In this document: one piece after another, positions 1 to 8,055 of the stretch | Layout: each line of letters starts with the position of its first letter | Numbering within the stretch: the first letter of the stretch is position 1 | Assembly: GCA_963974935.1 (NCBI GenBank) | Contig: CAXBEV010000016.1 | Coordinates: 9,875 to 73,874 of the forward strand | From: UBA4479 sp963974935 | Lineage (GTDB): Bacteria > Pseudomonadota > Alphaproteobacteria > Rhodospirillales > Casp-alpha2 | Length of the DNA stretch: 64,000 bases | Reading direction: 5' to 3' | Translations under genes and position numbers: made by a program | Notes under the pieces: model-generated | Databases searched by the model: none | What the model saw: the letters and a program-made list of their open reading frames with translations, nothing else | Told to the model about the DNA's origin: nothing

Positions 1-79
1 TTTTCCTATTAATGGCCATAAATAAGGGCATATACCTAAATATAATTCGAAAAAAGGCCCATATACTAGTCTTTTCGCC

Positions 80-108
80 TATAATGACATTGTTACGTAA
101 CAATGTCA
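80..108 (+). promoter_or_regulatory. Promoter -10 with overlapping perfect palindrome (putative operator)
   Basis: A consensus -10 hexamer TATAAT lies at 80-85. Directly abutting it, 85-108 is a perfect 24-base palindrome with half-site TGACATTGTTAC and its complement, no spacer. Transcription from this -10 would begin inside the palindrome, so a dimeric repressor bound there would block initiation of the universal stress protein/symporter genes downstream. No convincing -35 is seen 17 bases upstream, which fits a weak or activator-dependent promoter. The regulator is unknown; the site does not match the FNR or Fur consensus. Confidence 0.55.
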
Positions 109-224
109 CACTACCCGTTACGTGATGCCTGCATCGGCGGTTGGGTCTCGGCTCTCGATGTGTTCTTCGGCGCGGTGACATGAGGCCGTTTTATAACCGA
201 AAAAAATCGGAGGCAGGAAAGGCT

Positions 225-662
225 ATGACAACGAAACTGTTAGTAGGCCTGGACGGGCATAGTTCGGGTAAGAAAGCGTTGGCGTATGGGAAACAGATGT
301 CGTCAGTGATCGGCGACTGTGAGCTTTTGATTGTTTATGTAATCGAATGGTCCCCGTACTCGTTTCAAACCGCAGAAGAAAACGCCGAGCGACATAAGCG
401 TCGCGAGGAAGAGATCGCGACGGCAATGTCGCGTGTTGTCGACCCAGCGGTCGCTGACTTGAAAGAGGCCGGCATTAAAGCGCGTGGCATCGTTCGTCAC
501 GGGAATGTTGCCGACACCTTGGACGCCGTTGCTGTTGAAGAGAAAGCCAATCAGATCATCGTGTGCAGATCATCCGATGGCAGCTTGGCGAACCGCATTT
601 TCGGCAGCGCAACAGCGACTTTGGTGATGAACGCCAGTGTGCCGGTCACGGTCATTGGCTAA
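225..662 (+). CDS. Universal stress protein (UspA family)
   Basis: About 145 residues, a single Usp alpha/beta domain beginning MTTKLLVGLDGH and ending in the characteristic last strand SVPVTVIG. I chose the ATG at 225 because it follows an AGGAAAGG ribosome-binding stretch; an upstream in-frame ATG at 141 would add a tail with no family resemblance. In ATP-binding Usp proteins a G-x2-G-x9-G-S/T motif precedes the last helix; here the final Gly-Ser is present but the two earlier glycine positions carry Cys and Ser, so nucleotide binding is doubtful. The gene ends 13 bases before the symporter start and very probably shares its transcript. Usp proteins are often paired with transporters as cytoplasmic regulators, so a role in controlling the symporter is a reasonable inference. 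Confidence 0.85.
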   Translation: MTTKLLVGLDGHSSGKKALAYGKQMSSVIGDCELLIVYVIEWSPYSFQTAEENAERHKRREEEIATAMSRVVDPAVADLKEAGIKARGIVRHGNVADTLDAVAVEEKANQIIVCRSSDGSLANRIFGSATATLVMNASVPVTVIG

Positions 663-675
663 AGGGGGGATGAAT

Positions 676-2238
676 ATGATGAAGCGTTTTAAAAATGCAC
701 TTTTGTCGATGTGGCTCGCAGGGGGGCTCGTTGGGTTGTTGACCAGTCCGGCGATGGCACAAGAAGCCACAAGCCTTGATGCGAAAGTGAACGCAATTTT
801 TGCAACTGCCACAGGCCCCTTCGTGAGCCTGATTTTTGCACCATTCCCAGGGACGTCTTTTCCTTGGATCGTGATGTGGCTGGTGGTCGCAGCAACCGTG
901 TTCACGCTTTACTTTGGGTTTGTGCAGTTTCGTTTTTTCAGACACGCAATCCAACTGGTCAAAGGTGACTATTCCAACCCCAAAGATGCGGGCGAGGTCA
1001 GTCACTTTCAGGCGCTGGCGACAGCGCTTTCGGGGACGGTCGGTCTTGGTAACATCGCGGGCGTCGCGGTTGCCGTTGGGATCGGTGGCCCGGGCGCAAC
1101 ATTTTGGATGATTCTTGCCGGCCTCTTGGGTATGGCATCGAAATTTACCGAATGTACGCTCGGCGTGAAGTACCGGAATGAATACGCAGACGGCACCGTT
1201 TCCGGTGGTCCGATGTATTACATGTCCAAAGGCTTCGCCGAAAAAGGGTTACCGGGCGGCAAGGTGCTTGCCGTGCTGTTCTCGATCTTCTGCATCTTGG
1301 GTGCGATTGGCGGCGGCAACATGTTCCAAGCCAACCAAGCCCATGCGCAGATTGCCGGAATCTTCGGTGACTATCCGGGTTGGATAACCGGCTTGGTGTT
1401 TGCAGCCGTTGTGTTTGCCGTCATCGTCGGCGGTGTGAAGTCCATCGCACGGGTCACGGAAAAGGTCGTGCCGTTCATGGGCATTTTGTATGTCGGTGCG
1501 GCGATCATTATCATACTCGTCAACTACGACAAAATCGGCTGGGCCTTCGGTCAAATCTTTGAAGGTGCGTTTACGGGTCTCGGCATCGCCGGTGGCTTCG
1601 TCGGTGCGTTGATTCAAGGTTTCAAACGGGCTGCGTTCTCGAACGAAGCCGGCGTCGGTTCGGCGGCTATCGCACACTCTGCGGTGCGTACCAAAGAGCC
1701 GATCACCGAAGGCTTTGTGTCTTTGCTGGAGCCGCTGATCGACACCGTCGTCATCTGTACGATGACCGCGTTGGTGATCACGATTTCCGGTCAATTGATC
1801 GCAGATCCTACAACCGGCAACTACCTACTCAATGGCGCGCACATTCAGACCATTGACGGCAACACGGGCGTCGCGTTGACGTCTGCTGCATTCGGTTCAG
1901 CAATCAGCTGGTTCCCTTATGTGTTGGCAGTTGCAGTTGTGTTGTTCGCCTTCTCGACGATGATCTCGTGGTCTTATTATGGCCTCAAAAGCTGGACGTA
2001 CCTGTTCGGCGAGGGCAAAAAGACCGAGCTCATCTTTAAGCTGATGTTCTGCGTGTTCATCGTCATCGGCGCCGCGGCCAACCTTGGTCCGGTAATCGAC
2101 TTCTCGGATGCGGCAATCTTCGCGATGGCCGTAGTTAACATCACGGCGCTGTATTTCTTGATGGGCATCGTGAAAAAAGAGCTGCAGTCTTACGGATCGC
2201 GTCTTGCGGCTGGTGAGATCAAAAAGTTCAAACACTAA
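676..2238 (+). CDS. Sodium:alanine symporter family protein (AGCS)
   Basis: About 520 residues. Inner-membrane secondary transporter of the alanine/glycine:cation symporter family, expected to import small neutral amino acids with Na+. An N-terminal signal-like segment (residues about 6-25, ending AMA before QEA) is followed by roughly ten to eleven hydrophobic helices. Family blocks are clear: TALSGTVGLGNIAGVAVA near residue 115, SGGPMYYMSKG near 180, and FSNEAGVGSAAIAHS near 320. Three in-frame ATGs (670, 676, 679) follow a G-rich stretch; 676 has the best spacing. The gene follows the universal stress protein by 13 bases and is closed by a strong terminator, so the two form a transcription unit. 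Substrate (alanine, glycine or glutamine) cannot be told from sequence alone. Confidence 0.93.
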   Translation: MMKRFKNALLSMWLAGGLVGLLTSPAMAQEATSLDAKVNAIFATATGPFVSLIFAPFPGTSFPWIVMWLVVAATVFTLYFGFVQFRFFRHAIQLVKGDYSNPKDAGEVSHFQALATALSGTVGLGNIAGVAVAVGIGGPGATFWMILAGLLGMASKFTECTLGVKYRNEYADGTVSGGPMYYMSKGFAEKGLPGGKVLAVLFSIFCILGAIGGGNMFQANQAHAQIAGIFGDYPGWITGLVFAAVVFAVIVGGVKSIARVTEKVVPFMGILYVGAAIIIILVNYDKIGWAFGQIFEGAFTGLGIAGGFVGALIQGFKRAAFSNEAGVGSAAIAHSAVRTKEPITEGFVSLLEPLIDTVVICTMTALVITISGQLIADPTTGNYLLNGAHIQTIDGNTGVALTSAAFGSAISWFPYVLAVAVVLFAFSTMISWSYYGLKSWTYLFGEGKKTELIFKLMFCVFIVIGAAANLGPVIDFSDAAIFAMAVVNITALYFLMGIVKKELQSYGSRLAAGEIKKFKH

Positions 2239-2259
2239 ACAAACGTGATGTTTAAAATT

Positions 2260-2293
2260 GAGGAGGCACCCGCAAAGGTGCCTCCTCTTTTTT
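2260..2293 (+). terminator. Rho-independent terminator after the symporter gene
   Basis: Perfect 11-base-pair stem (2260-2270 with 2277-2287, left arm GAGGAGGCACC), six-base loop, then six T at 2288-2293. It lies 22 bases after the symporter stop codon and ends the usp-symporter transcript. Confidence 0.95.
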
Positions 2294-2376
2294 GATGGCT
2301 ATGTTCTAAAGGTATGGCCCGGTGTGGATCACGTGCGCTAAGTTAGCGCGGTCACAACAACAGGTCGGTCCGTACC

Positions 2377-4302
2377 ATGGCAAGTCCCGAGGTTGAGTTT
2401 GAACGCGCGGTCACAGCTTTCCGTGCGCGAAAATTTGGGCAAGCGCGTAAACTCATCCGAAAACTTGAACGCCAAGTCGGCCCGCAGCCGCCATTCGTTC
2501 ATCTGATCGGGTTTATCGAGTTGGAAAGTGGTGACACGACGCGCGCGGTGGATGCCCTTTCGCAAGCCGCCACAGCGTTTCCGAACGACGCCAATGTGTT
2601 CAACGGGCTCGGCATCGCGCACCGCCGTCTGGGCAATTTTGCGGCAGCGCGTCGTGCATTTGAAAATGCGTTGCGCATAGATTCAACGCACGGACCGTTT
2701 TTTCGTAATCTTGGAAATCTGCTTAGCCAGGCGGGTGAGGTTGAGGCGGCGATCAACGCCTATTGCCAAGCCCTGGAACGCGATCCTGACGATGGGGCAG
2801 CGGTGCGCGCGCTCAGCGAAGACTTAGAACGCAGCGGTGATCGCGCAGCCGCGCTGGGTGTCTTAGAAGATTTTCTGCAACGCCAACGACACGACGTAGA
2901 AACGCTGATTTGTTTGACCGCACTGCAGCTTCGCGCGCTCAATCTGGGCGCTGCCGAAGACGGTTATCGGCGCGCGCTTGATATCGACCCCGGTAATGAT
3001 GTTGCCGTCGCCGGTTTGATGATTGTGCGGACCTTGCGAGGCGACGTTGAGGGCGCGCTTGTCGCCGCCCGTGCAGCCGGGTTGGCAGAGCGTGCATCGC
3101 CCGCCGCCGGATCAGCCTACGTTTTCGCCATGAACTATGCACCATGTGCCACGGCAGCCGATGTTCGCAATGCCGCAGAGGCGATCCGCAGCAAACTTAA
3201 ATTTGATGCGCCGCGGCCTTCGGTGCATACGCACGAAGGCCCGCGAAAAATCGGCATTGTATCGAAGAAGTTAGGCTTTCATCCGGTGAACTTTTTCACT
3301 AAGCCGCTCATTGCCGCCGCTGATCCATCTGCATTGGAATTCCATTTATTTGCGGCCGGCGTATCCGAAGATGCCGCGTCAATGGATATCAAGGCGCATG
3401 TGAAATCATGGCATGACATAACCGTTCTTACGCCCGAAGAACGCGTACAGTATATCCGCGCGCAAAACTTGGATGTGGCAATCAGCCCAAGCGGCCATGA
3501 AGAAGGCGATATCCTGGACCTGTTTCGTCCGCGCTTAGCGCCTGTGCAACTCGCTGGATTTGCCGCCTTCTGCACCACCGGCGTGCGCACTATGGACGGT
3601 TATATCGCGGATCGGTTTGAAGTGCCGCCGGGCGCTGAATCGGGGTTCACTGAAGATGTCATCCGCTTGCCGGATGGCTGCTTTTGTCTGACGCCGGAGC
3701 CGATGATGCCGGACTTGGGTGAGCCGCCTTCGGGGCCGCCGGTGTTCGGTTGCTTTAATAATTTGGCGAAAATATGCAACGCGACGCTGGGGCTTTGGGC
3801 GCGTATTTTGGCGGCGTCGAAAGGCGCGAAGCTGGTGGTGAAAACCTATGCGCTCGCGGATCCGAAATGTTATGAGGATTTCACCCAGCGGGCCTTGCGT
3901 GCGGGCATTGACCCAAGCGCACTTATTCTTGAAGGGCCGTCACCTCGTACAGAGCTTTTGGAAGGGTATCGACGTATTGATGTGGCCCTCGACCCTTTGG
4001 CGTATTCCGGCGGCATGACGTCGTTGGAAGCGATGTGGATGGGGGTGCCGGTGGTGACGTTGCCGGGTGAGACATTTGCACGTCGCCATACATTCAGCCA
4101 TCTCATGGTGGCGGGTTTGGATGAGTACGTTGCCCAAGACGGCGATGATTACGTCGACATCGCGTGCCGTGTGGCCGCGCAGCACCGGCGCGATCCGACG
4201 TCTCGCGTGAAAATCCGTGATGCCATGCGCGCGTCGCCGACCAACGATGCCCATGCCTATGCGCAAGGCTTCACCGATGCGCTTCGCGCGTTTATGGCTT
4301 AG
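2377..4302 (+). CDS. TPR / SPINDLY-type O-GlcNAc transferase-like glycosyltransferase (GT41)
   Basis: 641 residues. The N-terminal 250 or so are tetratricopeptide repeats (several 34-residue units with the W/L-G-Y-A-F pattern, such as NGLGIAHRRLGNFAAARRAF). From about residue 285 comes a GT41-like catalytic half: a VSKKLGFHPVNFF block near 295-307, whose His sits where OGT has its HP motif; FGCFNNLAKI near 456; and DVALDPLAYSGGMTSLEAMW near 534-553, the UDP-sugar-binding SPINDLY signature. Family enzymes transfer GlcNAc or other sugars onto protein Ser/Thr; many alphaproteobacterial members are thought to modify flagellin or other surface proteins. No flagellin or sugar-synthesis gene is adjacent here. 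The gene is monocistronic by position and has a weak ribosome-binding site. Confidence 0.85.
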   Translation: MASPEVEFERAVTAFRARKFGQARKLIRKLERQVGPQPPFVHLIGFIELESGDTTRAVDALSQAATAFPNDANVFNGLGIAHRRLGNFAAARRAFENALRIDSTHGPFFRNLGNLLSQAGEVEAAINAYCQALERDPDDGAAVRALSEDLERSGDRAAALGVLEDFLQRQRHDVETLICLTALQLRALNLGAAEDGYRRALDIDPGNDVAVAGLMIVRTLRGDVEGALVAARAAGLAERASPAAGSAYVFAMNYAPCATAADVRNAAEAIRSKLKFDAPRPSVHTHEGPRKIGIVSKKLGFHPVNFFTKPLIAAADPSALEFHLFAAGVSEDAASMDIKAHVKSWHDITVLTPEERVQYIRAQNLDVAISPSGHEEGDILDLFRPRLAPVQLAGFAAFCTTGVRTMDGYIADRFEVPPGAESGFTEDVIRLPDGCFCLTPEPMMPDLGEPPSGPPVFGCFNNLAKICNATLGLWARILAASKGAKLVVKTYALADPKCYEDFTQRALRAGIDPSALILEGPSPRTELLEGYRRIDVALDPLAYSGGMTSLEAMWMGVPVVTLPGETFARRHTFSHLMVAGLDEYVAQDGDDYVDIACRVAAQHRRDPTSRVKIRDAMRASPTNDAHAYAQGFTDALRAFMA

Positions 4303-4406
4303 TCTAAAGGCGCACATTCGGGTCTTTTTGAGCGTCACGTTTGATCTATGCATGCGTGAGCCAGGACGGGTATTTTTAAGGTTTTGTGGTATCCGCCGAA
4401 ATGAAC

Positions 4407-4736
4407 TTATGTGTTGATTGCGACTTGAAGCGCCTCAATGAACGCGGTTTCGCTTGCATTCAGTACGTCGAAGTTAAGCGCAACGCCACCGTCTGGTAAT
4501 CTAGCAACCGTGCCGACGGCTTCGCCGACCTCGTCGACCACCAACTGCACATGATCGCCGATAGCAAGGGTAAGTGGAACAATGCCTGGCAATTTGACGA
4601 ACGCGAAATGCGCCCCGGTCAGGGAAATGTCTTGTAAAAGACAGCCGATGGCTTGGTCGTCTTTTTTCAAGAACGCGAGTTTGATAAGACCAATGCGCGC
4701 CGCGCGCTTCTTTTGATTGGAATCAGGCGTTGCCAT
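4407..4736 (-). CDS. PilZ domain protein
   Basis: 109 residues from the ATG at 4736, which has GGAGAG six bases upstream; a longer reading from 4766 has none. The chain is a lone PilZ-like beta-barrel. An early basic run (NQKKRAARI) stands where PilZ domains carry the RxxxR c-di-GMP motif, and QDISLTGAHF matches the second motif (D/N-x-S-x-x-G). The first motif is not a textbook RxxxR (KKRAAR), so c-di-GMP binding is likely but not certain. Stand-alone PilZ proteins act as cytoplasmic effectors on motility or envelope functions. A c-di-GMP synthase/hydrolase protein is encoded 7 kb away at 11252-13591. Confidence 0.75.
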   Translation of the reverse strand: MATPDSNQKKRAARIGLIKLAFLKKDDQAIGCLLQDISLTGAHFAFVKLPGIVPLTLAIGDHVQLVVDEVGEAVGTVARLPDGGVALNFDVLNASETAFIEALQVAINT

Positions 4737-4830
4737 GTCGATGCTCTCCATGCCGAACGTCGTCAAACGGGATCACCCAATATGGTGCGTTTTCGAGTGG
4801 ATAGTGGCAAGGGACTCGGTTAAGCGAGCA

Positions 4831-4880
4831 TCAAAACATCGGGCCGACGCCGCCTGACGATGGCGGGCGGCATCGGCCCG
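4831..4880 (-). terminator. Terminator-like hairpin after the small exported protein gene
   Basis: Inverted repeat 4840-4854 with 4866-4880 (15 pairs, one mismatch, 11-base loop), 14 bases after the stop of the minus-strand gene at 4894-5199. On the minus strand the stem is followed by ATGTTTTGA, a short T-rich tract, so termination is plausible. Confidence 0.65.
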
Positions 4881-4893
4881 AAAGGGAAGGTGA

Positions 4894-5199
4894 TTAGTCG
4901 ATGGCCAATTTTCCGCCTTTGATGACGGTCACAATTTGCACATTTTCAGCAGCGACGGACTCGGCATCTTCGTCTTTGCCCAGCGACACGATGCACATCG
5001 TACAAACGTTGGTGCGAACTTCACCCGGCGCCAGCGTGATCAGGGTGTCAGTGGTCTCAAGACCGGTCTGGTCTTTCCATACGCTCAGCACGATATCTTG
5101 GATCTCGTCATCATTGTTGCGAATATCAACGGCGTGTGCCGAGGTCGCAACGAAAGCCATCGCGGCTGCGACAGCAAAGCCCAGCATATGCTTGGACAT
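4894..5199 (-). CDS. Small exported protein of unknown function with a CxxC motif
   Basis: 101 residues. Residues 1-23 are a clear Sec signal peptide (MSKHM, a hydrophobic core, then SAHA before VDIRN). The mature part is acidic, about 78 residues, and contains one CxxC (VCTMC, about residues 64-68) in an otherwise Cys-free chain, suggesting a periplasmic disulfide or metal site. The start at 5199 follows GGAGAAATCTGAG. A small CCGGC/GCCGG hairpin (5221-5237) lies in the leader just upstream. I do not recognise the family. Its own terminator suggests a short monocistronic transcript. Confidence 0.75.
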   Translation of the reverse strand: MSKHMLGFAVAAAMAFVATSAHAVDIRNNDDEIQDIVLSVWKDQTGLETTDTLITLAPGEVRTNVCTMCIVSLGKDEDAESVAAENVQIVTVIKGGKLAID

Positions 5200-5298
5200 C
5201 TCAGATTTCTCCGAAAAGAACCGGCACCAATGGCCGGAACGAATAGAAATTAGGGTGATTTTTGTCGGCTACAAGAGGTTGCAAAAAATATTTTATTT

Positions 5299-6309
5299 TT
5301 ATTTTTCTGCAGCAAAGAAGGCGTCGCCGAATTGGTCTGCGCCCGATGGCAGCGGGGCGCGGGGATCGGATGCCCAGTGTGCGATATCCGTCCAAACGGC
5401 TTTAGCCTGCAAGTCGCGAAGCAGCATATGATAGCCATCCGAATATACCGCGATTCGCTGCTTTTCGGTCATTCCGGCGGGAAGCCGTTTGATCATCAAT
5501 CGCGTCGGTCCGGCTTCGATGACCTCGTCTCGGGCGCCATATAGAATGAGGGCGGGTTTGTTGAGAACGGAGGCCGCCGCCAACGCCGCATCCATCAAAT
5601 CGACGAGCCCATAGATCGCATCGACCCGGGTGGCTTTGATCACCAACGGGTCACGCCCAAGGGCGCGCAGCATGTCGTGATTGTCGCTGGGCTCAATGTC
5701 CAAGCCGCGCCCGGTCAGGGTCATCCCCGGCACCGTATGCGCAGCCAGCCACAAAAGGCTGCGCTGGAACCACGGCATCGCATCCCGGCCCCAAACGGCG
5801 GGGGCGCTCAAGATGGCACCTTGAACCCAAGGCGCGTCGTGGCGTGCCAGCGCCGTCATGGCGATGGCACCGCCCATACTTTCGCCCAGCAGATATAACG
5901 GCACGTCCGGATGGCGCGCCCCAATCGCCTTTGCGATATCCACGGCATCTGCGAGATACCCGTCGAGCGGAAACCAGCGGCCCGGATGCGGTGCGGCGCC
6001 GAAGCCGCGCTGGTCATAGGCATAGCTGGCGATGCCGCGTGCCGCCAGAAACTGTCCTGCGTCCTCAAAAAACCGGCTGTAATCATTGAACCCGTGCAGC
6101 GCTACGATCACCGCACGCGGGGTGCCTTCCGGCATCCATGTGCGATACGGCAGTGCCAAGCCGTCTCGGGTCTTGAAAACATCTTCCGTCAGTGTCGGCG
6201 TCGCGTTGATCGGTGTGGGTTCGATGAATTGCGGCGTCGTACAAGCGCCCAAAAGCAGGGTGCTCAGCAACGCGATCAGCAGGCCGGGTCTAGGCCGCGT
6301 TGTCGGCAT
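5299..6309 (-). CDS. Alpha/beta hydrolase lipoprotein (monoacylglycerol lipase-like serine hydrolase)
   Basis: 336 residues from the ATG at 6309, chosen because GGGCAGG lies upstream; the ATG at 6330 has no ribosome-binding site. A lipobox LLGAC gives a lipidated Cys23, so the enzyme should be membrane-anchored outside the cytoplasm. The body is a Hydrolase_4/serine aminopeptidase S33 fold: LHGFND oxyanion region, nucleophile elbow GESMG with Ser near 144, an acid in YGARDEV, and a His in YSDGYHM. The family hydrolyses mono-acylglycerols or other lipid esters; the true substrate is unknown. It overlaps the end of the upstream ABC ATPase gene by 20 bases, so the two are translationally linked. 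Confidence 0.85.
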   Translation of the reverse strand: MPTTRPRPGLLIALLSTLLLGACTTPQFIEPTPINATPTLTEDVFKTRDGLALPYRTWMPEGTPRAVIVALHGFNDYSRFFEDAGQFLAARGIASYAYDQRGFGAAPHPGRWFPLDGYLADAVDIAKAIGARHPDVPLYLLGESMGGAIAMTALARHDAPWVQGAILSAPAVWGRDAMPWFQRSLLWLAAHTVPGMTLTGRGLDIEPSDNHDMLRALGRDPLVIKATRVDAIYGLVDLMDAALAAASVLNKPALILYGARDEVIEAGPTRLMIKRLPAGMTEKQRIAVYSDGYHMLLRDLQAKAVWTDIAHWASDPRAPLPSGADQFGDAFFAAEK

Positions 6310-7279
6310 GATCCGAAGCCTGCCCACCATGCGTTAGGCGGATAAAGATGTCCTCAAGGTCGGAATCCTGGGTCGAAAAATCGTTGACCACCAACCCAGC
6401 GCCCTCAATATCCGCTAAGACTTTGCGGGCCGGTGTTTTTGACGGTGTAAAGCTTACCTTCAGGCAGTCGGGGCGGTTCAGCACCGGATTGTAGGCGGAA
6501 AGGGCGGCTGGAATTTTCGTCAGCGGCTGGCTCAGCGTTACGGTCATGTCTTTGGCATCCAACCTGGACAGCATGACCTCGGTCGGCTCACAGGCGATGA
6601 TTTCGCCATTGTTGATGATGGCGATCTCGTCGCACATGGCTTCGGCTTCTTCCAGGTAATGTGTGGTCAGCAAAACCGTGATGCCGTCTTCGTTCATTTT
6701 TTTGACGTGCGTCCAAAGCTGACGGCGCAAATCCACATCGACGCCAGCGGATGGCTCGTCCAGCACCAGTACGGGCGGGCGGTGCACCATGGCTTTGCCG
6801 ACCAAAAGACGGCGCCGCATGCCACCCGATAGAGACCGCGTGTACGCTTCGGCTTTATCGGCAAGTCCGATGGCGTCCAACACGGCATCCGTTTGGCGCT
6901 CGGCTTTCGGCACCCCGTATAGGCCCGCCTGTAGATCTAAAAGCTCGCGTGGTGTGAAGAACGGATCGATGTTGAGTTCTTGTGGGACCACGCCGATGGC
7001 GCGCCGCGCGTTGCGCATATCGGTGTCGACGTCGTGACCCCAAATCTTTGCGGTGCCGGACGACTTGTTGACGAGACCCGCCAGAATATTGATCAGCGTC
7101 GACTTGCCCGCGCCGTTCGGCCCCAACAGCCCGAAAAACGAGCCCCGCCGAATTTTAAGGGACACGTTCTTCAGCGCCTGCTTGGGCGCTTGCTTGTTGG
7201 ACCCAGCATAGGTCTTAGACACGCCCTCGATTTCGACGGCGAATTCAGGTTCCGGATTTTGCGCTAAATCGCTCAACAA
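6290..7279 (-). CDS. ABC transporter ATP-binding protein (YadG/ABC-2 type)
   Basis: About 329 residues. Walker A GPNGAGKST, signature LSGGM, Walker B VLVLDEP, the GVDVDLRRQLW D-loop region and switch H in TTHYLEEAE are all intact and most resemble YadG-type ABC-2 ATPases. The start is best placed at the TTG at 7279: it has AAGGA five bases upstream, whereas a longer reading from 7378 runs into the tRNA-Leu gene and yields a tRNA-derived peptide. No ABC-2 permease gene lies beside it, so it is an orphan ATPase here, coupled instead to a lipoprotein hydrolase downstream. Its membrane partner must be encoded elsewhere. Confidence 0.88.
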   Translation of the reverse strand: MLSDLAQNPEPEFAVEIEGVSKTYAGSNKQAPKQALKNVSLKIRRGSFFGLLGPNGAGKSTLINILAGLVNKSSGTAKIWGHDVDTDMRNARRAIGVVPQELNIDPFFTPRELLDLQAGLYGVPKAERQTDAVLDAIGLADKAEAYTRSLSGGMRRRLLVGKAMVHRPPVLVLDEPSAGVDVDLRRQLWTHVKKMNEDGITVLLTTHYLEEAEAMCDEIAIINNGEIIACEPTEVMLSRLDAKDMTVTLSQPLTKIPAALSAYNPVLNRPDCLKVSFTPSKTPARKVLADIEGAGLVVNDFSTQDSDLEDIFIRLTHGGQASDHADNAA

Positions 7280-7348
7280 TTTCGTCCTTCTTGGCCGTTT
7301 ATGGCCGCCTGGATAGCCATCTGGATAACTGTCTGGCCGACCGAACGA

Positions 7349-7433
7349 TGGTGCGGGTGGTCGGACTCGAACCGACACTTCCGAGGAAACGGGATTTTGA
7401 ATCCCGCGCGTCTACCAATTCCGCCACACCCGC
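7349..7433 (-). tRNA. tRNA-Leu (anticodon CAA)
   Basis: 85 bases on the minus strand. Acceptor GCGGGTG pairs with CACCCGC, followed by discriminator A and an encoded CCA at 7351-7349. The anticodon stem CGGGA/TCCCG encloses loop TTCAAAA, giving anticodon CAA, which reads UUG. The T arm has the usual GGTTCGAGTCC. A long variable arm (about 13 bases with a CCTCGG-like hairpin) is as expected for a class II leucine tRNA. Confidence 0.96.
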
Positions 7434-7451
7434 ATGTGTTGGAGCGGTCGG

Positions 7452-7480
7452 AACATAGGGGATCGTCGGACCGTTGTCCA
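7452..7480 (-). promoter_or_regulatory. Probable promoter of tRNA-Leu
   Basis: Read on the minus strand: -35 TGGACA (7480-7475), a 17-base spacer, and -10 TATGTT (7457-7452), 19 bases before the mature tRNA 5' end. Good geometry, moderate match to the sigma-70 consensus. Confidence 0.5.
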
Positions 7481-7590
7481 TATCGAGGCATAGCTTTTCC
7501 AAGCTATTTTTTTAGATACCGAGATTGTTAAAAATCAGCGATATTCGCAAAGCTATCAGATACGAACATTTAACGTAGGCTGCACCTATT

Positions 7591-7947
7591 ATGACCCTTG
7601 AGGATTATAACAGCTTTTGCGCATCGCTGCCGGCGACCAGTCATGTCGTGCAATGGGGGGATGCGCATGTTTGGAAGGTTGGTGGCAAAGTTTTTGCTAT
7701 TGCGGGTTGGAATAAAAGCGAAGAACTGGGGATTACGTTTAAAGTCTCAACTATAGCTTTTGAAGTTTTGAGGGATCAGCCTGGGCTGCGACCCGCGCCT
7801 TACTTAGCGTCGCGAGGCTTCAAATGGATACAGCATTTCGACAAACCGGGCCTTTCGGATGCTGAATTGAAGAGCCATATCGATGCATCGCATCAGTTGG
7901 TCGCGGAGGGTTTGACGAAAAAGCGGCGTACCGAACTTGGCTTATAG
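7591..7947 (+). CDS. MmcQ/YjbR family protein
   Basis: 118 residues, a whole-length member of the MmcQ/YjbR fold (double-wing, DNA-binding-like). Characteristic features are the opening MTLEDYNSFCASLP, the VQWGDAHVWKVGGKVFA strand pair, and the late segment HIDASHQLVAEGL. Members are small cytoplasmic proteins; a DNA-binding role is proposed from structure but no pathway is established. There is no obvious ribosome-binding site at the ATG. It stands alone between tRNA-Leu and the membrane protein gene downstream, on the opposite strand to the tRNA. Confidence 0.85.
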   Translation: MTLEDYNSFCASLPATSHVVQWGDAHVWKVGGKVFAIAGWNKSEELGITFKVSTIAFEVLRDQPGLRPAPYLASRGFKWIQHFDKPGLSDAELKSHIDASHQLVAEGLTKKRRTELGL

Positions 7948-8055
7948 GGCGGGAAGGGTGGCGTAGCGGTCGGATACGGCATGCGAAGCGCTTATTGCCA
8001 GGGGCGGGATCGCTTGCTAACAACCCGCATCAGTCTTGCATGGAAAGGCCATCAC

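Noticed and set aside
29..66. Two CATATAC direct repeats upstream of the usp gene
   Set aside because: Only seven bases long in an AT-rich stretch; not strong enough to call a regulator site.
1249..1794. Long minus-strand reading inside the symporter gene
   Set aside because: Charged, low-complexity antisense of a membrane protein gene with intact family motifs on the plus strand.
7280..7378. N-terminal extension of the ABC ATPase starting MSVRVRPPAP
   Set aside because: This peptide is the translation of the tRNA-Leu T arm and acceptor; the tRNA is genuine and a better TTG start with AAGGA exists at 7279.
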